Shown here: positions 15,879 to 23,908 of the stretch, in pieces
Numbering within the stretch: the stretch's first letter is position 1
Layout: each line of letters opens with the position of its first letter
Source of the DNA: an uncultured Collinsella sp.
Lineage (GTDB): Bacteria > Actinomycetota > Coriobacteriia > Coriobacteriales > Coriobacteriaceae
Length of the DNA stretch: 28,716 bases
NCBI GenBank assembly: GCA_900542165.1
Contig: UQMM01000027.1
Span: 1 to 28,716, forward strand
Direction of reading: 5' to 3'
The notes under the pieces: generated by a model
Told to the model about the DNA's origin: nothing
What the model saw: the letters and a program-made list of their open reading frames with translations, nothing else
Databases searched by the model: none
Translations under genes and position numbers: made by a program

Positions 15879-18146
15879 TTAGTCCAGGTGCCAGATCTCG
15901 TCGTTGTACTGGGAGATGGTGCGGTCGGACGAGAAGGTGCCGGCGTTGGCGATATTGATGAGCGCCTTGCGCATCCAGGCATCCTGGTCCTCGTAGTCGG
16001 CCAGCACGCGCTCCTTGGTTTGGATGTACTCCTCAATGTCGAGCAGGGCCATAAACCAGTCCTTGCCCTTAATGTCGTCGTGCAGGCGCTGCAGGCGCTC
16101 GGCGTTGCCGGTCGCCATAAAGGCGGGGTTGGTGATGAAGTCCACCAGCAGTTTAATGCCGGGCTTGCGGTAGAGCGCACCGGCGTCATAGGCGCCGTCG
16201 GCGTAGAGCTGCTCGACCTGTTTGGACGAGGCACCAAAGGTATAGATGTTCTCGTCGCCCACGAGCTCGGCAATCTCCACGTTGGCACCGTCGAGCGTGC
16301 ACAGGGTTAGGGCGCCGTTGAGCATGAACTTCATGTTGGAGGTGCCGCTCGCCTCCTTGGAGGCCAGGCTGATCTGCTCGGAGATATCAGCGGCGGGGAT
16401 CACGCGCTCGGCGGCGGTGACGTTGTAGTTCTCGATCATGACGACCTGCAGGTAGGGAGCCACGTCGGGGTCGTTTGCAATCCACTGCGACAGCGTCAAG
16501 ATCAGATGGATGATGTCCTGCGCGATAGTGTAGGCAGGCGCCGCCTTGCCGCCAAAGATGATGGTGACGGGGTGCTTAGGTCTGTTGCCGTTCTTGATAT
16601 CGAGGTACTTCCAGATGATGTAGAGCGCGAGCATCTGCTGACGCTTGTACTCGTGGATGCGCTTGACCTGGACGTCGATGATGGCGTTGGAGGGAATGGT
16701 CACGCCCTGCTCGAGCGCCATGAACTGGCGCATGATGGCCTTGGCTTCGACCTTGGTGGCGGCCAGGCGCTCAAGAACGTCCTTGTCGTCGGCGAACTTG
16801 GCGAGTTTGCTCAGATCGCCGGTGCTGCGCCAGTCGGTGCCGATCACATCGTCGAGCAGGCTGGCGAGCGCGGGGTTGGCCCCATGGATCCAGCGGCGGA
16901 AGGTGATGCCGTTGGTCTTGTTGGAGAACTTCTTGGGATAGATCTCGTAGAACGGATGAAGCTCGGTGTCCTCCAGGATCTTGGTGTGGAGGGCGGCTAC
17001 GCCGTTGATGGAGAAGCCAAAGTGGATGTCCATGTGGGCCATGTGGACGGTGTCGTGCTCGTCGATGATGGCGACGCGCGGGTCATCGTGCTCGGCCTTG
17101 GCAACCTCGTCGAGCTTGACGATAATGTCGGCGATGGCAGGGGAGACCTTCTGCAGGCTGGTGATCGGCCACTTCTCGAGCGCCTCGGCAAGGATCGTGT
17201 GGTTAGTGTAGGCGACCATGGAGCGTACGATGGTCACGGCCTCGTCAAACTCGATGCCATGCTCGGTGGTGAGCAAGCGAATGAGCTCGGGGATGACCAT
17301 GGTGGGGTGCGTGTCGTTAATCTGGACCACGGCGTAGTCGGCCAGATCGTGCAGGTTGCTGCCGCGCTCGATGGCCTCGTCGATCAGGAGCTGGGCGGCG
17401 TTGCTTACCATGAAGTATTCCTGGTAGATGCGAAGTAGGCGGCCCTGCTCGTCGGAATCGTCGGGGTAGAGGAACAAGGTGAGGTTCTTGGCGATCTCGG
17501 TCTTGTCGAAGTCGATGGACCTGCCGGGGACCAGGCCGTCGTCGACGCTCGCCAGGTCGAACAGGCGCAGGCGGTTCTTGGTGGGCTGGCCGTAACCGGG
17601 CACATCGATATTGACGAGCTTGGAGGTAACGGCAAAATCGCCGAACTCGACGGTGTAGGAGCGGTCATCGTCGACTAGGATGTCCTGCTCACCGAGCCAC
17701 TCGTCGGGGACGGCCTTCTGCTGGTTGTCGACAAAGCGCTGACGGAACAGACCGTAGTGATAGTTGAGGCCCACGCCATCGCCGGTCAAGCCCAGCGTGG
17801 CGATGGAATCCAGGAAGCACGCGGCCAGGCGGCCCAGGCCGCCGTTGCCGAGCGACGGCTCGACCTCGAACTCCTCGATCTTGTTGAGGTCGTGGCCTGC
17901 GGCGGTGAGCTGGTCCTTAACCTCGTCGTAGATGCCAAGGTCGATCATGTTGTTGATGAGCAGCTTGCCGATCAAAAATTCGGCGGAAATGTAATAGAGC
18001 TTTTTCTTGCCGTTGTTGAGCGGGCAGGCGGCGGAGCGCTCCTGCACGAGTTTGACCAGCAGCTTGTAAATGCGACGGTCGTCGAGCTGCTCGAGCGAGG
18101 TGCCAAAAGACTGCTCGGCGAGTTCCATGAGGTTAATTTGGGGCAT
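15879..18146 (-). CDS. glgP: Glycogen/maltodextrin phosphorylase
   Basis: A 755-residue GT35 phosphorylase that uses phosphate to release glucose 1-phosphate from alpha-1,4-glucans. Visible family motifs are EPSLGNGGLGRLAACFLDS near the N-terminus, VQINDTHPT, VKRIHEYKRQ, and EASGTSNMKFMLNG, whose Lys606 binds pyridoxal phosphate. Its length is somewhat below the ~800-840 residues of other bacterial enzymes. The ATG at 18146 has AGGAG six nt upstream; the ATG at 18173 has no SD. It lies 128 nt downstream of malQ on the same strand, separated by a hairpin, so they probably form an operon for alpha-glucan breakdown. Confidence 0.95.
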   Translation of the reverse strand: MPQINLMELAEQSFGTSLEQLDDRRIYKLLVKLVQERSAACPLNNGKKKLYYISAEFLIGKLLINNMIDLGIYDEVKDQLTAAGHDLNKIEEFEVEPSLGNGGLGRLAACFLDSIATLGLTGDGVGLNYHYGLFRQRFVDNQQKAVPDEWLGEQDILVDDDRSYTVEFGDFAVTSKLVNIDVPGYGQPTKNRLRLFDLASVDDGLVPGRSIDFDKTEIAKNLTLFLYPDDSDEQGRLLRIYQEYFMVSNAAQLLIDEAIERGSNLHDLADYAVVQINDTHPTMVIPELIRLLTTEHGIEFDEAVTIVRSMVAYTNHTILAEALEKWPITSLQKVSPAIADIIVKLDEVAKAEHDDPRVAIIDEHDTVHMAHMDIHFGFSINGVAALHTKILEDTELHPFYEIYPKKFSNKTNGITFRRWIHGANPALASLLDDVIGTDWRSTGDLSKLAKFADDKDVLERLAATKVEAKAIMRQFMALEQGVTIPSNAIIDVQVKRIHEYKRQQMLALYIIWKYLDIKNGNRPKHPVTIIFGGKAAPAYTIAQDIIHLILTLSQWIANDPDVAPYLQVVMIENYNVTAAERVIPAADISEQISLASKEASGTSNMKFMLNGALTLCTLDGANVEIAELVGDENIYTFGASSKQVEQLYADGAYDAGALYRKPGIKLLVDFITNPAFMATGNAERLQRLHDDIKGKDWFMALLDIEEYIQTKERVLADYEDQDAWMRKALINIANAGTFSSDRTISQYNDEIWHLD

Positions 18147-18192
18147 GTTTTCTCCTGTGATGGGTTGTTTCATGTCTGCAATTCATAAGAAG

Positions 18193-18226
18193 CCCGCGCG
18201 AGGGGATTGGGGTGGCCTCGCGCGGG
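18193..18226 (-). terminator. Intercistronic hairpin between malQ and glgP
   Basis: A perfect 11-bp stem CCCGCGCGAGG/CCTCGCGCGGG (minus strand, 18216-18226 with 18193-18203) has a 12-nt loop and only a weak T-rich tail. It may partly terminate or stabilise the malQ transcript. Confidence 0.55.
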
Positions 18227-18274
18227 AAAAGCAAGCGCGTCCGCACGGTGGGGAGGGGTTGGGCGCGGTAGCTC

Positions 18275-19780
18275 CTATTGAGGAAGCTCGATTTCGGCTT
18301 CCGACGGGATGCGGAAGTAGGTCTCGGTCCAGTCGGTGAGTTTGTGCTCGAGCTCGCGGGTGATGGCGCCGTCGAGCATGCGCCAGGTCCAGTTGCCGCC
18401 CAGCGTGGCAGGGGTGTTGATGCGCGCCTCGTTGCCCAAGTTGAGCAGGTCCTGCATGGTGTAGATGCACGTGTCGCTCACGCTGGCGGCGATGGTGCGG
18501 TTGAGTGCATCTGCCATGGGTTCGCCGGCCTGCTGATGGGTGTACAGGGCTGCCTGCTCGCGCTGACGGGGGGTGGCCGTTCCCTCAAACCAACCGCGCG
18601 CCGTCTCGTTGTCGTGGGTGCCCACATAGGCGACGGTGTTGGCGATGTAGTTATGCGGCAGGTAGTACGAGTTGGTGCCCTCAAAGGCAAACTGCAGGAT
18701 CTTCATGCCGGGGAAGCCCGAGTTGTCGCGCATGTCGATGACGCCGGGGGTGAGGAAGCCCAGGTCCTCGGCGATGATGGGCAGCGTGCCGAGCTTTTCC
18801 TCGAGCGTCTTGAAGAACTTGAGGCCGGGACCCTGCGTCCACGAACCGTAGGACGAATCGGGCGAGGAGAACGGCACCTCCCAATAGGCCTCGAAGCCGC
18901 GGAAGTGATCCAGGCGGATGACGTCGTACATGTCGAGGGCGGCGCGAATGCGGCCCTCCCACCAGGAGAAGCCGTCGGACTCCATGGCGTCCCAGTCGTA
19001 GATGGGGTTGCCCCAGTACTGGCCGGTGGCCGAGAACTGGTCGGGCGGCGTGCCGGCGACGCTCACGGGATTGCCGGCGGCGTCGATCTTAAAGAGCTCA
19101 GGCGTCGCCCACATCTCGACGGAGTCACGCGAGACATAGATGGGCAGGTCGCCGATGATGAGAATGTCGCGCTCGTTGGCATAGGCCTTGAGGCGGCTCC
19201 ACTGGCGATCGAAGAAGTACTGCGTCATCTGGTGGTAGAGCATACGCGCCGGATGGTCGGCGCAGACCTTGGCGGAAGCCTCGCCGCGGGTGCGGAGCTC
19301 CGCGGGCCACTCCCAAAACGCCTTGAGACCGCACTCCTCTTTGACGGTCATGAACTCACAGTAGGGGATGAGCCAGTCCTCGTTGGCCTGGATAAAGTCA
19401 TCGAAATCGGCCGGCTTGTCGGCGGCAAAGCGCTCGGCGGCGCGGTCGAGAATCTGTCGGCGGCCGCCAAAGATGGCACCGTAGTCGACGTTGCTGGGGT
19501 CAGAACCCAGATACACGCCATCGATATCGCGCTGCTCCAGATACCCTGCCTCGATAAGCTCGGCAAAGTCGATAAAGTTGGGGTTGCCTGCGCGGGCCGA
19601 GAACGACTGATAGGGCGAATCGCCATAGCTGGTCGTCGTAAGGGGCAGAATCTGCCAGTAATGTTGTTTGCACGAGGCGAGAAAATCGACGAAGTCGTAG
19701 GCATTCCAGCCAAAGCCGCCGATTCCGTATGGTCCGGGCAGAGATGAGACGGGCATGAGGACGCCGCTTGCACGCTCCAT
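18275..19780 (-). CDS. malQ: 4-alpha-glucanotransferase (amylomaltase)
   Basis: A 501-residue GH77 enzyme that transfers alpha-1,4-glucan segments and lets short maltodextrins be lengthened for GlgP. Motifs include LPGPYGIGGFG near the N-terminus, DSPYQSFSARAGNP, the nucleophile Asp291 in VIRLDHFRGF, the acid/base Glu338 in IIAEDLG, and GTHDNET. The ATG at 19780 is chosen because a -10 box (TACAAT, 19866-19871) would start transcription near the upstream GTG at 19861, which also lacks an SD. AGAAGG lies about 15 nt upstream of the ATG, so the exact start is not certain. An operator-like site lies in the promoter. Confidence 0.93.
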   Translation of the reverse strand: MERASGVLMPVSSLPGPYGIGGFGWNAYDFVDFLASCKQHYWQILPLTTTSYGDSPYQSFSARAGNPNFIDFAELIEAGYLEQRDIDGVYLGSDPSNVDYGAIFGGRRQILDRAAERFAADKPADFDDFIQANEDWLIPYCEFMTVKEECGLKAFWEWPAELRTRGEASAKVCADHPARMLYHQMTQYFFDRQWSRLKAYANERDILIIGDLPIYVSRDSVEMWATPELFKIDAAGNPVSVAGTPPDQFSATGQYWGNPIYDWDAMESDGFSWWEGRIRAALDMYDVIRLDHFRGFEAYWEVPFSSPDSSYGSWTQGPGLKFFKTLEEKLGTLPIIAEDLGFLTPGVIDMRDNSGFPGMKILQFAFEGTNSYYLPHNYIANTVAYVGTHDNETARGWFEGTATPRQREQAALYTHQQAGEPMADALNRTIAASVSDTCIYTMQDLLNLGNEARINTPATLGGNWTWRMLDGAITRELEHKLTDWTETYFRIPSEAEIELPQ

Positions 19781-19865
19781 GAATGCGCTCACCAACCTTC
19801 TTGTTGTGGGGTCGGCCTGCCGATGGGTGTGCAGTCCGCCTCCGATGTTCTGATTCGACACGCCT

Positions 19866-19888
19866 ATTGTAAAACATGTTGTTTAAAC
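19866..19888 (-). promoter_or_regulatory. malQ promoter with GntR/HutC-type operator
   Basis: A minus-strand -10 box TACAAT (19866-19871) lies just downstream of GTTTAAAC (19881-19888, within the palindrome TGTTTAAACA). The operator would sit between the -10 and -35 regions. It is the same 8-mer as upstream of the PTS and TreR-like genes. Confidence 0.55.
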
Positions 19889-19943
19889 ATGTACAGGCAA
19901 GATAAAAAAGTTGGTCGATTTTCGGCGAATGGTTACATGCCAT

Positions 19944-19978
19944 GAAAAAGCCCCGACCTCACAACGTGAGATCGGGGC
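19944..19978 (-). terminator. Terminator of galE
   Basis: On the minus strand, GCCCCGATCTCAC pairs with GTGAGGTCGGGGC (19966-19978 with 19950-19962, one mismatch), with a GTT loop and five T after it. Confidence 0.9.
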
Positions 19979-20000
19979 AAGAGCGGTATGTAGGTTTTTG

Positions 20001-21062
20001 CTACTCGGCGTCGGCGAAGCCGTTGGGGTTGTGGCTCTGCCAGTTCCAGCTATCGCGGCACATGTCCGCGATGTCGTATTGGGCCTTCCAGCCCATCATG
20101 CGCTCGGCCTTGGAAGCATCGCACCAGTTGGCAGCGATGTCGCCGGCGCGGCGCTCGCGGATTACGTAGGGCAGCTCCTTGCCACAAGCCTTGGAGAAGG
20201 CGGCGACGACCTCGAGTACCGAGGTGCCGGTGCCGGTGCCCAAGTTAAAGATCTCGACGCCGGTCTTGCCGTTCATCCAGTTAAGGGCGGCAACGTGACC
20301 AGATGCCAGATCGCACACGTGGATGTAATCGCGCACGCCGGTGCCGTCGGGGGTGGGGTAGTCGTTGCCAAAGACCTGAACGGCCTCGAGCTTGCCCACG
20401 GCGACCTGGGCGACATAGGGCACCAGGTTGTTGGGGATGCCCTTGGGGTCCTCGCCGATCAGGCCCGACGGATGAGCGCCAATGGGGTTGAAGTAACGGA
20501 GCAGCACGACGTCCCACTCGGGGTCGGCGGTGTGGACGTCCATAAGGATCTGCTCGATCATCCACTTGGTCCAACCATAGGGGTTGGTCGCGGGCTTCTT
20601 GGGATCCTCCTCGGTGACGGGCGGGTTGTCCGGGTCGCCGTAGACGGTCGAGGAGCTCGAGAAGATGATGGACTTGCAGCCATGGTTGCGCATGACGTCG
20701 ATGAGCACCAGGGTGTTCTCGATGTTGTTGTGGTAGTATTCGACGGGCTTGCTCACCGACTCGCCGACGGCCTTAAAGCCGGCAAAGTGGATGACGCGGT
20801 CGATCTGATGGGTATCGAAGATCTTGTTCATCGCATCGCGGTCGAGCACGTTGGCCTCGTAGAAGGTGAGGTTCTTGGCGGCCTCGTCGCCCACGATGGT
20901 CTTGACGCGGTCGACGGCGACGGCGCTGGAGTTGGAGAGATCATCGACGATGACGACCTGGTAGCCACCTTCGAGCAGCTGAACGACGGTGTGCGAGCCG
21001 ATAAAGCCGGCGCCACCGGTAACGAGGACGCAGGTGTCTTTGGGGTCGAGTGCTTTGGACAT
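20001..21062 (-). CDS. galE: UDP-glucose 4-epimerase
   Basis: A 353-residue extended short-chain dehydrogenase. It interconverts UDP-glucose and UDP-galactose (Leloir pathway and surface-sugar synthesis). The NAD-binding GGAGFIG is at residues 16-22. A Ser in SSSSTVYG (about 135-142) and Tyr162/Lys166 of the YGWTK motif form the catalytic set. GVRDYIHVCDLA is the typical C-terminal GalE motif. TAGGAG lies 5 nt before the ATG. It has its own terminator, so it is probably a single-gene unit, divergent from the CHAP hydrolase. Confidence 0.96.
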   Translation of the reverse strand: MSKALDPKDTCVLVTGGAGFIGSHTVVQLLEGGYQVVIVDDLSNSSAVAVDRVKTIVGDEAAKNLTFYEANVLDRDAMNKIFDTHQIDRVIHFAGFKAVGESVSKPVEYYHNNIENTLVLIDVMRNHGCKSIIFSSSSTVYGDPDNPPVTEEDPKKPATNPYGWTKWMIEQILMDVHTADPEWDVVLLRYFNPIGAHPSGLIGEDPKGIPNNLVPYVAQVAVGKLEAVQVFGNDYPTPDGTGVRDYIHVCDLASGHVAALNWMNGKTGVEIFNLGTGTGTSVLEVVAAFSKACGKELPYVIRERRAGDIAANWCDASKAERMMGWKAQYDIADMCRDSWNWQSHNPNGFADAE

Positions 21063-21256
21063 GTAGTCTCCTATCGAATCAGGAACACTTCTTCAGGGGA
21101 GTATAGCGCAGGCGGGGATGCCCAAATCGTGCGCTGTGGGAAAAGCAGAGGATTGTGCTAACGTACTCATAGAAGAGCTTGCGTACGCATAACCTGATCT
21201 TTGGCATTTGCTTACGAGCCGCTGACCTTGTAGTTTCCTGCCGTTCGTGGAAATCG

Positions 21257-21284
21257 TTGGGACGCGCCATATGTACGCTAATAT
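21257..21284 (+). promoter_or_regulatory. Candidate promoter of the CHAP hydrolase gene
   Basis: TTGGGA (21257-21262) and TAATAT (21279-21284) are separated by 16 nt, 45 nt upstream of the start codon. The rest of the 266-nt galE/hydrolase gap shows no other gene. Confidence 0.45.
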
Positions 21285-21328
21285 GTATGAGTTGAGCGAC
21301 ATATAAATAAACATGTAACGGAGTACAT

Positions 21329-22534
21329 ATGTCACCAAACAGCGATTCCATCCTTTCCCAGGAGCTCTCGCGCCGCACTGCCCTCAAGGCCCTGTTCGGC
21401 GCCGCTTCTGCGGCAGTTCTTTTTGGCCTGCCCGCTCGCGCCCATGCGGCGGAGGCTTCCAAAGAAACCACCGATAAACTGAATGCCGCCCAGGCCCAGC
21501 TCGACGAGGTTCAGGCCCAGCTCGACAGCATCGCAAATGAGTATGCGGCGCTGGCCAACAAGAATGCCCAGACCCTCAACGACATCGAGAATGTCCAGGG
21601 CAAGATTGACGACATGCAGGCCCAGATCGATGAAAAGAAGGCCGAGCTCAAGAAGAAGCGCAACGACCTTTCCGATCGCGTGGCCGCCAGCTACAAGTCC
21701 GGCGGCACGAACATCCTGTCTTTGCTGCTGGCCTCTGGCTCGTTTGAGGAACTCGTCGCCAACGCGCATTACGTTGAGAAGATCAACAAGAGCGACCGCG
21801 ATGCCATCGAGGATATCCAGACGATTCAGGCTGAGCTCGACGCACAGAAGACCGAGCTCGAAGCACAAAAGGCCGACCTGGAGAAACTCAAGGACCAGCA
21901 GACGGCTCAGATGCAGGATATGCAGGCCAAGCAGCAAGAAGTCCAGACCGTGCTGAACGGTCTTTCCGACGACGTCAAGGAGCTCATGGCTCAGCGCGAT
22001 TCCGAGATCCTCGCTGCCGCCCAGGCCGAGGAGGCTGCTAGGAAGGCTGCCGCTGCCGCGGCTGCCGCGAACAAGAACAATTCCTACTCGGGTGGCTCAA
22101 GCTCGGGTGGCGGATCGTATGCGCCTGGAACCCCGCAACAGAATGCCGGCTCGGGCAAACAGCAGGCCGTCGTCAACGCGTGCTACTCCACGCCTTCGCC
22201 GGGTCAGAACTGGTGCGCGGCGTGGGTTACCAATGTCTTCCGTAACGCCGGCGTTGGCTACTTTGGCGGTAACGCGTGCGATATGTTTAACGCATGGTGC
22301 TATAGCTCCGACCGCTCGGCGCTGCAGGTGGGCATGATCGTGGCCGACTCATCGCATAGCGGCACCGGCATGCCGGGTCTGATCTATGGCCACGTGGGCA
22401 TCTATGTTGGCGGCGGCATCGTCATGAGCAATGAGGGCGCCATTACGTCTAAGTCGCTTGATTCGTTTATTAGCTTCTATGGCACTGGCTCTGGCGTGCG
22501 TTGGGGCTGGCTTGGCGGTATTGCGCTGTCGTAG
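21329..22534 (+). CDS. Tat-exported coiled-coil CHAP-domain peptidoglycan hydrolase
   Basis: A 401-residue secreted cell-wall protein. The N-terminus has SRRTALK (twin-Arg), a hydrophobic stretch and a probable signal-peptidase site at ARAHA-A. Residues about 45-245 are a long coiled coil, as in PcsB/CwlO-type division hydrolases. A Gly/Ser linker leads to a C-terminal CHAP/NlpC-like domain (about 280-401) with candidate Cys296 (NWCAAW) and His355 (YGHVGIYVG). It probably cleaves peptide bonds of peptidoglycan; the coiled coil may hold it inactive until a partner engages. AACGGAG lies just before ATG. Palindromic element C and a terminator follow the stop. Confidence 0.82.
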   Translation: MSPNSDSILSQELSRRTALKALFGAASAAVLFGLPARAHAAEASKETTDKLNAAQAQLDEVQAQLDSIANEYAALANKNAQTLNDIENVQGKIDDMQAQIDEKKAELKKKRNDLSDRVAASYKSGGTNILSLLLASGSFEELVANAHYVEKINKSDRDAIEDIQTIQAELDAQKTELEAQKADLEKLKDQQTAQMQDMQAKQQEVQTVLNGLSDDVKELMAQRDSEILAAAQAEEAARKAAAAAAAANKNNSYSGGSSSGGGSYAPGTPQQNAGSGKQQAVVNACYSTPSPGQNWCAAWVTNVFRNAGVGYFGGNACDMFNAWCYSSDRSALQVGMIVADSSHSGTGMPGLIYGHVGIYVGGGIVMSNEGAITSKSLDSFISFYGTGSGVRWGWLGGIALS

Positions 22535-22553
22535 CTGCGGTTTGAAGTAAGTT

Positions 22554-22684
22554 GGTCCGTGGCTGCCCGAAAGGCATTAGGTTGCCTGCTCGGACAGTCC
22601 TGCTCGCACGGAGAGCACATTAAGTGCTCTCCGGCTCGTGCGGAACTCGCGATCAACCTAATGCCTTTCGGGCAGCCACGGACC
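22554..22684 (+). repeat. Palindromic structured element, copy C (complete)
   Basis: Perfect 31-bp arms (22554-22584 and 22654-22684) flank a 69-nt core (22585-22653). The core holds CCTGCTC, ACAGTCCTGCTC, a hairpin GGAGAGCAC/GTGCTCTCC with an ATTAA loop, and TCGTGCGGAACTCGCGAT. The core matches copy B at 4724-4870, but beyond the shared TTAGGTT end the arms are unrelated in sequence. It lies 19 nt after the hydrolase stop, before the terminator, and is probably transcribed. Confidence 0.9.
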
Positions 22685-22737
22685 TCTCGGGTCCAATACG
22701 TCACACACCGGACTGGTTTATCTGAATTAAAGAAAGT

Positions 22738-22764
22738 GAAGGCCCCTTTCGGGGCCTTCTTTTT
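22738..22764 (+). terminator. Terminator downstream of element C
   Basis: A 9-bp stem GAAGGCCCC/GGGGCCTTC (22738-22746 with 22751-22759) with a TTTC loop is followed by five T. It ends transcripts from the hydrolase side and touches the murB stop codon (22763-22765). Confidence 0.85.
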
Positions 22765-23725
22765 ATAAAAATTCGCCTACTCGGTGGACTTCGGGTTCTA
22801 GGTCTACGTTGAATTGGTCTTTGACGGTTGCCTGGATGTGGCGGATGAGTTCGTCGACGTCGGCGGCGGTGGCGTGGTCGGCGTTGACGATAAAGCCGCA
22901 GTGCTTTTCGCTTACCTGCGCGCCGCCAACGGCGTGTCCTCGCAGGCCGGCGTCCATGATGAGCTTGCCGGCAAAGTGGCCCTCGGGACGCTTGAAGGTG
23001 GAGCCGGCGCTCGGCATGTCGAGCGGCTGCTTGTCTTCGCGGCGCTGGCGGTAGTCGTCCATGTCGGCCTTGATCATCGCGGCGTTGCCCGGGGCGAGGT
23101 TGAAGGTTGCCGAGAGCACGATAAAGCCGTCGTCGGCAATGCGGCTCTTGCGATAGCCCAGGTTGAGCTCGTCGGCATCGAACTCAATGATATTGCCGCT
23201 GCCGCGGGTGCCGTCGTCGAGCATACGAGCGGGCTTGTAGACGCGTACAGATTCCAGCACATCGGCCATGCAGGCACCGTAGGCGCCGGCGTTCATGTAG
23301 CAGGCGCCGCCGACCGATCCGGGGATGCCCGAGATGGGCTCCATGCCGGTGAGGCAGGCTTCGGCGGCAGCCGCCGCAACGTCGGAAAGCAAGGCGCCGG
23401 CTGCCGCCGTGACGTGCGTGCCGTCGACCGTAATGTCGGAGAGGCCCTTGCCCAGCGCTACGACGACGCCGCGGATGCCCTTGTCACCGACGAGTAGGTC
23501 GGAGCCGTTGCCCACGATGGTGAGCGGCAGATCGCAGCGATAACAGGTATCGAGCGTGGCGACGAGGCCCTGCTCGGTGTCGGGCGTGACAAAGACATCG
23601 GCCGGGCCGCCGATCTTAAACGTGGTGTGCTCGCGCATGGGCTCGCTCATGAGTACGTTGTCCTCGCCGGCAACGCCGGCGAGCGCGCAAAGCAGGTCCT
23701 CGTTAAAAAAGTCGTTCTCGTGCAT
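22763..23725 (-). CDS. murB: UDP-N-acetylenolpyruvoylglucosamine reductase
   Basis: A 320-residue flavoenzyme of peptidoglycan precursor synthesis, reducing UDP-GlcNAc-enolpyruvate to UDP-MurNAc with NADPH. The FAD-binding region has TTFKIGGPAD, VGNGSDLLV and ISGIPGSVGGACYMNAGAYG. The catalytic Ser242 is in AGSTFKRP and the late Glu312 in LEPEVHRVG. The ATG at 23725 is chosen because the protein then matches the family N-terminus and AAAGGCGG lies upstream; a longer in-frame start at 23824 is unlikely. It is divergent from the LacI gene. Confidence 0.95.
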   Translation of the reverse strand: MHENDFFNEDLLCALAGVAGEDNVLMSEPMREHTTFKIGGPADVFVTPDTEQGLVATLDTCYRCDLPLTIVGNGSDLLVGDKGIRGVVVALGKGLSDITVDGTHVTAAAGALLSDVAAAAAEACLTGMEPISGIPGSVGGACYMNAGAYGACMADVLESVRVYKPARMLDDGTRGSGNIIEFDADELNLGYRKSRIADDGFIVLSATFNLAPGNAAMIKADMDDYRQRREDKQPLDMPSAGSTFKRPEGHFAGKLIMDAGLRGHAVGGAQVSEKHCGFIVNADHATAADVDELIRHIQATVKDQFNVDLEPEVHRVGEFL

Positions 23726-23908
23726 ACGAATATCCGCCTTTTGGTGGTTGCTGTCATCAATCGATTGCAATATACCCCACCTGGACGGATTTGGTGCGCT
23801 GGCGGCGATAAAACAGCCGTCCACCGGATTGGTAAAGTGTTTATCACCGAGGTAGATGGGCAGTCGCTATACTTTCAAGAGATTGCGCGTAAACCCGGAA
23901 GGAGCGAG

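Noticed and set aside
16506..17438. 310-codon plus-strand frame opposite glgP
   Set aside because: It has no recognisable domain and lies fully inside the glgP coding region, so it is a codon-bias shadow.
19780..19861. Upstream GTG start for malQ at 19861
   Set aside because: It lacks an SD and lies at the predicted transcription start; the ATG at 19780 gives the usual 500-residue length.
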